DNA of 64,000 bases from Bacilli bacterium (GTDB lineage Bacteria > Bacillota_I > Bacilli_A > RFN20 > CAG-826). The translations under genes were made by a program, and so were the position numbers. Below the pieces are notes generated by a model that had not been told where the DNA came from, did no database searches, and saw only the letters and a program-made list of their open reading frames with translations. Of the stretch, positions 57,634 to 64,000 are shown in pieces; within the stretch, counting starts at the first letter, position 1; every line of letters starts with the position of its first letter. The stretch covers positions 62,001 to 126,000 of the forward strand of contig JAFUHI010000007.1 of the NCBI GenBank assembly GCA_017468925.1. The letters are read 5' to 3'.

Positions 57634-59703
57634 ACACATCTATTGGCTTTGCTGGGGGGGGCGTTAGCGCTCTCCTCATGCGCAGGTGATGGGCAGGACC
57701 CATCAAGCGCGGGATCGAGCGACCTCTCTTCCTCGTCATCCCTCTCCGTCAGCCTCTCCGAGGGCGAGGTCTACGTCGCCTTCTACAACGGCGACAGGCT
57801 CGTGACGACCCTGACCGGCCAGCCGGGCGATGCCATGAGGAAGCCGGCTAACCAGAGAAGGACCGGCCACTCGTTCCTGGGCTGGGCGCAGGACCCGGAC
57901 GCGAAGAAGGCGGAGAAGCTCCCCGAGAAATTCCCTGAGGAGAGCAGGGTCTATTACGCAATCTTCAAGGTTGAGGAATATGAGCTTACCTTTGAGAATC
58001 ACCCTACATTTGATGGGACATATGAATTTGGGCAGGATTTGCCGCAATTAGAACAAGATACATTTAACGTTTTCAATGGTTGGTATTGCGAAGAGTATGA
58101 TTTAAGCGATATTTTCCTTGTCGTTCCTGATTTAGGTGGCGATGGGGAGGCTTTTACATTAAAAGCGTCGCAAGACTCCAAAAACTTGACTATTAATTTC
58201 TTTGTTCCAGATGGGTATGAACAAGTTGAATCGATGGTTGTTGATTCATTCTCCGCTGATCTCCCGAGCTATTCAATAAGTGAGGCCGGTAGATATTTTG
58301 CTGGCTGGAGCCTCATCAACAAAGGAAGCAACTATGGAGAAGAAGCAGATGGATCTGTATGCGTCGAACATTTAACGGAAGCAACATCGTATTTGTCATA
58401 CATACAAAATGATGAAGACGGCAATCCTTTCGTTAATCTATATCCTGTCGCCGCAGAAGAAACATACAACATCACTTTGTTAGATAGAGATGGTTCTTCT
58501 TTGGGAAATCTATCCACTTCAAAACAATACAAATTCGGTGATGCATTGCCTGATTTTGCAACCTATAGACAATATAATGACAACGCTGATTATGTCGGCC
58601 TTGCCGGCTGGTCAACCTCCAAATCCGCCTCCCAGACAAGTGAAAACACATATCTTACAGTCAAAGATTTCGGTGAAGATGGAGCCTCTATCACCTTGTA
58701 TGCGAATGTGAGGACAATCGTATTTACAATAGACTTTGCTCAAGGTGAAGGTGTTTATCTGAACGGTGAAACCTCATATCGCTCGACTGATTTCTTCACT
58801 GGCGATGATTTAAGCAACATATTCGTTCAAACGACTGGATACATCTTCTCTGGATTTACTGTCGAAGAAGATAAGACTTCGGGCAAAGTTTACACATCTC
58901 TTCCGAAATTAAATGATACAACGCTATTCAATATCCCAGATGATGGTGTTTATACTTTAACGCCAGTCACCAAAATAATGTCATTCACGATGTATGGCAG
59001 TTTATCGGATGATGATGCCAAAAATATCCCATCTTTATCCGATGGTGTCTATGATTCTCGTTGCTCATCCAGATACACTGATGGACGAGTTCTTAGAACC
59101 GGGGATAAATTCGCCTATCCAAGCGGCGATTCTTCTAGCACATCGGTTATAGGCGATGAAATGTTTGTCGCAAGAGGCCATGAATTGACCTCGCTAGAAT
59201 TATATGGCTCAATCGATATCAACAATCCATCATGGGTATTGGTGGGCAAATTGAATAGAGGCGAAAGCGCTATCATGAAATTCAAATATTTCTCCGGTTA
59301 CGAGAAATACAAGAGATACTGCTTCAAAGCCTCCTGGACCGCTGAAGAATACGAAGTGGAAATTGAAAAACCCGCAAGCACCTCATTACGCGGGAAATAT
59401 TACGCCAAGTGGACATATGGCCAGCGTACATCGCAGTTCTATGATGCAGATGGGCTAGATTGCACCAAATACTATAATTTCAGCTTCAATGATTACAATC
59501 TGAATGGAGTCTATTACACAACTAGATACATCTATGGTGAGAATGCTGGGCAAATCGTCACAGGCAAGGGCACATTGTATAACAAATCAAGTGTATCCGA
59601 TTTTGGAATAGGATTCTATTTGGTTGATGCGACACCAATCGAATATAAAGATTATATAGTCGGAATCGATACTGAATTAGGCGTTGAATTCTATTTCGAA
59701 TAA
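57625..59703 (+). CDS. InlB-type repeat lipoprotein, copy B
   Basis: 692 residues. Signal peptide MKKTHLLALLGGALALSSC (lipobox LSSC), Ser-rich linker, then the same first repeat as copy A and further diverged ones (FNGWYCEEY, LAGWSTSKSA, FSGFTVEED). The middle resembles copy A (TLLDRDGSSLGNLS against TLLDRDGASLGDFS), but the last ~220 residues differ strongly. Surface role inferred. Identical promoter implies similar expression. Confidence 0.85.
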   Translation: MKKTHLLALLGGALALSSCAGDGQDPSSAGSSDLSSSSSLSVSLSEGEVYVAFYNGDRLVTTLTGQPGDAMRKPANQRRTGHSFLGWAQDPDAKKAEKLPEKFPEESRVYYAIFKVEEYELTFENHPTFDGTYEFGQDLPQLEQDTFNVFNGWYCEEYDLSDIFLVVPDLGGDGEAFTLKASQDSKNLTINFFVPDGYEQVESMVVDSFSADLPSYSISEAGRYFAGWSLINKGSNYGEEADGSVCVEHLTEATSYLSYIQNDEDGNPFVNLYPVAAEETYNITLLDRDGSSLGNLSTSKQYKFGDALPDFATYRQYNDNADYVGLAGWSTSKSASQTSENTYLTVKDFGEDGASITLYANVRTIVFTIDFAQGEGVYLNGETSYRSTDFFTGDDLSNIFVQTTGYIFSGFTVEEDKTSGKVYTSLPKLNDTTLFNIPDDGVYTLTPVTKIMSFTMYGSLSDDDAKNIPSLSDGVYDSRCSSRYTDGRVLRTGDKFAYPSGDSSSTSVIGDEMFVARGHELTSLELYGSIDINNPSWVLVGKLNRGESAIMKFKYFSGYEKYKRYCFKASWTAEEYEVEIEKPASTSLRGKYYAKWTYGQRTSQFYDADGLDCTKYYNFSFNDYNLNGVYYTTRYIYGENAGQIVTGKGTLYNKSSVSDFGIGFYLVDATPIEYKDYIVGIDTELGVEFYFE
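57725..57959 (+). repeat. GC-rich 235-bp duplicated block, copy B
   Basis: Matches 29758-29992 with three mismatches, bounded on both sides by clearly more diverged sequence. Confidence 0.9.
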
Positions 59704-59790
59704 ACCCAAATTAAATGTTTTGAAAACAAAAATAGAAAAATGCTATAACGTGGGTTATAATGCCTTTCGGTTTCGTCAGGAGACATTTAT

Positions 59791-61209
59791 ATGAAATATG
59801 ATGTTATTATCGTGGGTGCTGGCCCAAGCGGCTATATGTGTGCCTATGAACTCGCCAAAAAAAGACCGAATCTCAAAATCTTGCTTTTGGATAAGGGCCG
59901 TGACATTTATCACAGGAATTGCCCTGTTTTGGAGCATAAATTAGATAAATGCCCAATCTCCCCAAAAGGATATAGAGAATGCTATCCAGCTTGCTCCATC
60001 ACCAGTGGTTTTGGTGGGGCGGGAGCCTATTCCGATGGCAAATTCAACATCACCACCGAATTCGGCGGATGGCTATTAGATTACATGTCTTCCGAAGAGT
60101 TGACTGACATCATCAATTATGTCGATGACATCAATTTGTCTTTCGGCGCCACAAAAGAGATAACCGACCCAGACACACCTGCAGTAAGAGAAATCGAAAA
60201 AAGAGCAGTCTCCGTAGGGGTAAAGCTTCTCCGTTCTAAAGTTAGACACCTAGGGACTGAAGAAAACATCAAAATCCTCAAGAGGATATATGAACATCTC
60301 AAGGACAAAGTCGAGATGCGTTTCAACACCGAAGTCAAAGATATCATCGTGAATGAAGGCAAAATCAACGGAGTTATCCTTGAGAACAATGAGCACCTTG
60401 AAGCGGATTTCGTGGTCCTAGGTGTAGGAAGAGAAGGATCTAAATGGGTAGGGGAGCTATTTGAAAAACATAATGTCCAAATGGATCAAACCCAAGTGGA
60501 TATTGGAGTGCGCGTTGAATGCCCGAATATCGTCATGGAAGAAATCAATGACAATCTATATGAAGGTAAATTCGTATATAAAACCTCGGTGGGCACGACG
60601 GTAAGGACATTCTGCTCCAACCCTGGAGGTCATGTCGTCGTGGAGAACTACGAAGGCGTTATGAATGTAAACGGCCATTCTTATAATGATTCTAGTTTGT
60701 CATCTCCAAACACCAACTTTGCTCTTCTTGTTTCCCATCATTTCACCGAGCCATTCAAATCCCCGAATGAATATGCGAAAAAGATATCAAGGCTTGCTAA
60801 CCAACTAGCCTGTGGAGGCGTCATCGTCCAAAAATATGGCGATATCAAACTTGGCCGCCGCTCAACGGAAAAAAGAATCGAGGAAGGCTTTGTCCGCCCA
60901 ACTTTGAAAGAAGCGGTGCCAGGCGATTTAGCCCTTGCTTTGCCATATAAAACGATGCGTTCCATCATCGAAATGATTGAGGTTTTGGATAAAATCACCC
61001 CGGGAATCGCCACAGAGCACACCCTTCTATACGGCGTTGAGGCTAAATATTATTCCGCTCATCCGACCATCAACAAGAAATTAGAAGTGGTCGATATCAA
61101 AAACCTCTATATGGCAGGAGACGGTGCAGGACTCACTAGAGGCTTAGCCCAAGCCAGTGCCTCCGGCGTTTATATCGCTAGAAATATCGTTAATAAAATA
61201 GGCGATTAA
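59791..61209 (+). CDS. FAD-dependent oxidoreductase (COG2509-type dehydrogenase)
   Basis: 472 residues. VIIVGAGPSGYMCAYEL near residue 5 is the dinucleotide fold, LLLDKGRD the ribose-binding end, SGFGGAGAYSDGKFNI a family-specific glycine-rich block, and AGDGAGLTRGLAQASASG the C-terminal FAD contact. Substrate unknown. Ends overlapping the convergent LysR gene by 4 nt. Confidence 0.88.
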   Translation: MKYDVIIVGAGPSGYMCAYELAKKRPNLKILLLDKGRDIYHRNCPVLEHKLDKCPISPKGYRECYPACSITSGFGGAGAYSDGKFNITTEFGGWLLDYMSSEELTDIINYVDDINLSFGATKEITDPDTPAVREIEKRAVSVGVKLLRSKVRHLGTEENIKILKRIYEHLKDKVEMRFNTEVKDIIVNEGKINGVILENNEHLEADFVVLGVGREGSKWVGELFEKHNVQMDQTQVDIGVRVECPNIVMEEINDNLYEGKFVYKTSVGTTVRTFCSNPGGHVVVENYEGVMNVNGHSYNDSSLSSPNTNFALLVSHHFTEPFKSPNEYAKKISRLANQLACGGVIVQKYGDIKLGRRSTEKRIEEGFVRPTLKEAVPGDLALALPYKTMRSIIEMIEVLDKITPGIATEHTLLYGVEAKYYSAHPTINKKLEVVDIKNLYMAGDGAGLTRGLAQASASGVYIARNIVNKIGD

Positions 61210-62084
61210 ATACCATATATCGATTTAACGTAATCAATGAAATTCTCTTCGACCGTCGATAATTGATGGCCTTTTCTCCATACGAAGAGATATTCGATTT
61301 TTCTATCCCCATCGATTTCTTTGCTTAGTACCAAGTCGGATGGTAATAGGGTTCCTTCAGGGACTATGGCGATACCCGCGCCTTTTGAGGCGAGTTCGAC
61401 CGAATTTCTTGCGTCATCAACCTCGCATACGACATTGAGGTTGGAATTGTTTTTCTTGAACCATTTTCGTATTGAATCGGCTATTGCCTGCCTTCCTGGA
61501 AGGATAAGCGGCTCTTTTGATAGCTCATCGATTTTGATTTTGTCGTTATTAATCCTCGCAAATCTATGCTCTTTTCCAAAAACCGCGACAAATTTACTCT
61601 CTTTTACTTTGAAGCTATTAAGTAGAATTTGATCATACGGGGAGGCGATTACGGCAACAGAAACCAAGCCTAATCTCATTTTCTCTATCAAGTCATCGCT
61701 GCTACCGTTTGTGATCCTGAATCTTACAAAAGGATTGTCTTTGATGAAAGAGGCCACCCAAGATGAGCCTATCTCTTCATCCATATCAAGAAACAAACCT
61801 AAAGAGACTGTGCCTTGTAAACCCTTTCCCATAAGAAGAACATCTTGTTTTGTCTTCTCGCTTAAGGAAATTATATCTTTGGCTTTTTGGTATAGAAATT
61901 TGCCTTCTTCAGTCAAAGTTAAACTTCTTTTTCCTCTTATGAATAAAGTTGTCTGAAGCTCTTCCTCCAGATGTTTCATCTGGTTGCTTAATGGAGGCTG
62001 GCTCATCATCAAAATTTTTGCAGCCTTTGTGATGTTTTTTTCCTCTGCGACAACGACGAAGTACCGCAATGTCTTGATATCCAT
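61206..62084 (-). CDS. LysR-family transcriptional regulator
   Basis: 292 residues from ATG 62084 (AAAGGG upstream). N-terminal winged helix MDIKTLRYFVVVAEEKNITKA, AKILMMSQPPLSNQMKHLEEEL, then a substrate-binding domain (VSLGLFLDMDEEIGSSW, RQAIADSIRKWF). Divergent from the CofE-like gene, which is a likely target by the usual LysR rule. Confidence 0.92.
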   Translation of the reverse strand: MDIKTLRYFVVVAEEKNITKAAKILMMSQPPLSNQMKHLEEELQTTLFIRGKRSLTLTEEGKFLYQKAKDIISLSEKTKQDVLLMGKGLQGTVSLGLFLDMDEEIGSSWVASFIKDNPFVRFRITNGSSDDLIEKMRLGLVSVAVIASPYDQILLNSFKVKESKFVAVFGKEHRFARINNDKIKIDELSKEPLILPGRQAIADSIRKWFKKNNSNLNVVCEVDDARNSVELASKGAGIAIVPEGTLLPSDLVLSKEIDGDRKIEYLFVWRKGHQLSTVEENFIDYVKSIYGI

Positions 62085-62195
62085 AACGTAAACCCTTTCA
62101 TACAAAAAAGATATGATTAATATAATAACATAAATATATGCGTATGATTGAATATGCGTGCTACGATAAAGAAAATAGCAAGATAGGAGAGAATT

Positions 62196-63395
62196 ATGGC
62201 TAGACTTGTTGGCACTATATCGCGTGGGATTCGCGCACCGATCATTAGAGAGGGTGATGATCTTGTCTCTATTGTCGTTTCATCTTTACTAGATGCATCC
62301 AAAGACCCTGAATGGGGATTTCATTTTAGAGACAGAGATATCGTCTGTTTGACTGAGGCAATCGTGGCCAGATGCCAAGGGAACTACGCTACAGTCGCGG
62401 ATATCGCCGCCGATGTGAAGAAAAAGACAGGTGGAAAAACAGTCGGGGTTGTTTTCCCGATATTAAGCAGAAATAGATTTGCGGTTTGCTTGAAAGGAAT
62501 CGCTAGAGGCGTCAAGAAAATCGTCCTCCAGCTATCTTACCCAGCTGATGAAGTCGGCAATCAACTAATTGATTTGGCTGAAGTCGAAGAAAAAGGATTG
62601 GACCCATTCAAAGACGTTCTTTCCTTAGAGCAATACCGCTCCCTTTTTGGCGAAAGGGTTCATCGTTTCACAGGAGTGGATTATGTCTCTTATTACCAGG
62701 AACTAATTAAAGAATGTGGAGCGGAAGTGGAAGTGATATTCGCTAACGACCCCCGTGAGATTTTAAAGCATACGGATGTAGTCATCGCAAGCGATATTCA
62801 CACCGCACCAAGAACCAAAAGGCTATTAAAACAAGCGGGCGCCAAAGTGGTTTTGGGGCTAGATGAGATATTGAACGCACCGGTAAACGGAAGCGGATTC
62901 AACGAATCATTTGGTTTACTAGGTTCAAATAAAGCGACCGAATTCAAAGTCAAGCTTTTCCCAAGGGACGCCCAAGGATTGGTGGATGAGATACAAGCAA
63001 GGCTATTAAAAGAAACCGGAAAAAATATCGAGGTCCTCATTTATGGCGATGGAGGGTTCAAAGACCCAGTCGGCGGCATCTGGGAATTCGCTGACCCAGT
63101 GGTCGCCCCTTTCTACACCAAAGGGCTAGAAGGCACCCCTAACGAATTGAAGATCAAATATTTGGCGGACAACGATTTTAAAGACCTAAATGGAGAAGAA
63201 CTTATTTCCGCGATTAAAGGCAAAATCTCCGAGAAAGAAAGCAATTTGGTGGGGAAAATGGCCTCAGAAGGCACCACCCCAAGAAGATTGACCGATTTAA
63301 TCGGCTCCTTATGCGACCTCACTTCAGGAAGCGGGGACAAAGGCACCCCAATCGTATTTATCCAAGGATATTTTGATAATTACACAGCCCAATAA
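62196..63395 (+). CDS. CofE-like glutamate ligase family protein
   Basis: 399 residues. MARLVGTISRGIRAPIIREGD start, FRDRDIVCLTEAIVARCQGNY and the GDGGFKDPVGGIWEFADP block resemble coenzyme F420-0:gamma-glutamyl ligase (CofE). Firmicutes of this type generally do not make F420, so another gamma-glutamyl acceptor such as a folate-like cofactor is more likely. AGGAG precedes the start. Directly upstream of the GMP synthetase gene (14-nt gap). Confidence 0.75.
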   Translation: MARLVGTISRGIRAPIIREGDDLVSIVVSSLLDASKDPEWGFHFRDRDIVCLTEAIVARCQGNYATVADIAADVKKKTGGKTVGVVFPILSRNRFAVCLKGIARGVKKIVLQLSYPADEVGNQLIDLAEVEEKGLDPFKDVLSLEQYRSLFGERVHRFTGVDYVSYYQELIKECGAEVEVIFANDPREILKHTDVVIASDIHTAPRTKRLLKQAGAKVVLGLDEILNAPVNGSGFNESFGLLGSNKATEFKVKLFPRDAQGLVDEIQARLLKETGKNIEVLIYGDGGFKDPVGGIWEFADPVVAPFYTKGLEGTPNELKIKYLADNDFKDLNGEELISAIKGKISEKESNLVGKMASEGTTPRRLTDLIGSLCDLTSGSGDKGTPIVFIQGYFDNYTAQ

Positions 63396-63409
63396 GGAGG
63401 ATATAGGCC

Positions 63410-64000
63410 ATGGAAAATAACAAAAGAGACCCAAAGATGAAACGCATCAACAATCTTGAACTAGCGAATGCATTCATCGAAGAGCAAATAGAAAGCATCA
63501 AAGCCCAGACAAGAGGAAGAAAAGTCCTTTTGGCTTTATCGGGCGGAGTCGATTCATCAGTTGTGGCCGCCTTGATTTATAAAGCTATCGGAGACAAACT
63601 CGTCTGCGTGCATGTTAACCATGGGCTATTAAGGAAAGGCGAAAGCGAACTCGTCATCAAAGTGTTCAAAGAAGAGATGAAAGCCAATCTAATCTATGTT
63701 GATGCGGTTGATAGATTCCTAAACGCTTTAGAAGGGGTAGAAGACCCTGAATGCAAACGCAAAATCATCGGAAAGATATTCATCGATGTCTTCGCGGAAG
63801 AAGCAAGGAAACTAGAAGATATTGAGATTCTTGCTCAAGGAACTATTTATCCGGATATCACGGAAAGCAAAGGGGTGAAAGCCCATCATAATGTCGGAGG
63901 TCTACCAGAAGATCTAAAATTCGAATTATTAGAACCAGTCAAATTCCTCTACAAAGACGAGGTTAGGATGGTGGGAGAGGCTTTAGGCTTGCCCAAGAAG
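63410..64000 (+). CDS. guaA: GMP synthetase ATP-pyrophosphatase domain protein, cut by window end
   Basis: Open to the last base. Starts [20 protein letters not shown] and reaches the PP-loop [15 protein letters not shown] within 45 residues, then [25 protein letters not shown] and [20 protein letters not shown], all GMP-synthetase type. There is no N-terminal class I glutaminase domain, so ammonia must come free or from a separate GATase subunit. AAGGAGG lies 13 nt before the ATG. Confidence 0.85.
   Translation, partial: MENNKRDPKMKRINNLELANAFIEEQIESIKAQTRGRKVLLALSGGVDSSVVAALIYKAIGDKLVCVHVNHGLLRKGESELVIKVFKEEMKANLIYVDAVDRFLNALEGVEDPECKRKIIGKIFIDVFAEEARKLEDIEILAQGTIYPDITESKGVKAHHNVGGLPEDLKFELLEPVKFLYKDEVRMVGEALGLPKK

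Noticed and set aside
29592-59703. Diversity-generating retroelement behind the lipoprotein pair
   Set aside because: No reverse transcriptase or A-biased template/variable repeat is present; the few differences in the 235-bp block are not concentrated at A positions.
1-64000. CRISPR array
   Set aside because: No series of equally spaced short direct repeats and no cas genes were seen.

Overview
The window is one piece of a low-to-moderate G+C Bacillota chromosome, standard genetic code (TGA and TAG serve as ordinary stops; Trp is TGG). Oligopeptide-transporter ATPases with long charged insertions, a Hsp33/CNNM/GltX/CdaA core and compact, often overlapping genes suggest a gut-type Bacilli lineage (Erysipelotrichales or RF39-like); this placement is an inference. 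tRNA genes with redundant anticodons (Thr-CGU, Gly-CCC, Glu-CUC) argue against a strongly reduced Mollicute genome.

Layout. 1-2.1 kb: end of an M6-peptidase-like gene, then a two-gene module (HTH + DUF3990 ADP-ribosyltransferase-like protein and a small partner) whose promoter and 3' end each carry a copy of one 32-bp palindrome. 2.1-11.3 kb, minus strand: opp operon oppA-B-C-D-F plus a DUF3899 membrane protein. 11.3-15.7 kb: broken pyridoxal-kinase gene, glycerophosphodiesterase, esterase, Memo-AMMECR1 fusion, acetyltransferase. 15.7-18.6 kb: yybP-ykoY (Mn2+) riboswitch and a P-type ATPase. 18.6-21.4 kb: three tRNAs, then an AT-rich patch with a Fic gene between 35-bp repeats and a frameshifted AlkD gene. 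21.4-29.5 kb: STAS protein, lipoprotein, TetR-controlled membrane protein, CdaA, DeoD, GltX, tRNAs. 29.6-31.8 kb: InlB-repeat lipoprotein. 31.8-42.2 kb: PatB, DUF3737, Upp with a structured leader, Hsp33, lipid/NAD kinase-like protein, a large P/E-rich membrane protein, two CNNM proteins, guanylate kinase. 42.3-47.0 kb: a compact Tad/type IV pilus-like operon, then ACP and two tRNAs.

47.6-57.2 kb is a markedly AT-rich accessory island starting directly after tRNA-Glu. It holds a DNA methyltransferase, an HxlR-controlled macrodomain/DUF1848/SirTM-sirtuin operon, a DUF1016 (YhcG) nuclease, a probable structured noncoding RNA of about 330 nt, a PQ-loop protein, MtnN, and an ATC-hydrolase-like/methyltransferase pair. 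Four copies of one terminator-like hairpin repeat separate these units. A second InlB-repeat lipoprotein (57.6-59.7 kb) shares its promoter and a GC-rich 235-bp block with the copy at 29.7 kb. The window ends with an FAD oxidoreductase, a LysR regulator, a CofE-like ligase and the start of a GMP synthetase that lacks the glutaminase domain.

The most interesting signals are the macro-DUF1848-SirTM operon, the cassette-boundary hairpins around it, the noncoding RNA, the two palindrome-bracketed effector modules (DUF3990 and Fic), and the patchwork-identical InlB lipoproteins. All calls are read from sequence only; no database search was possible.
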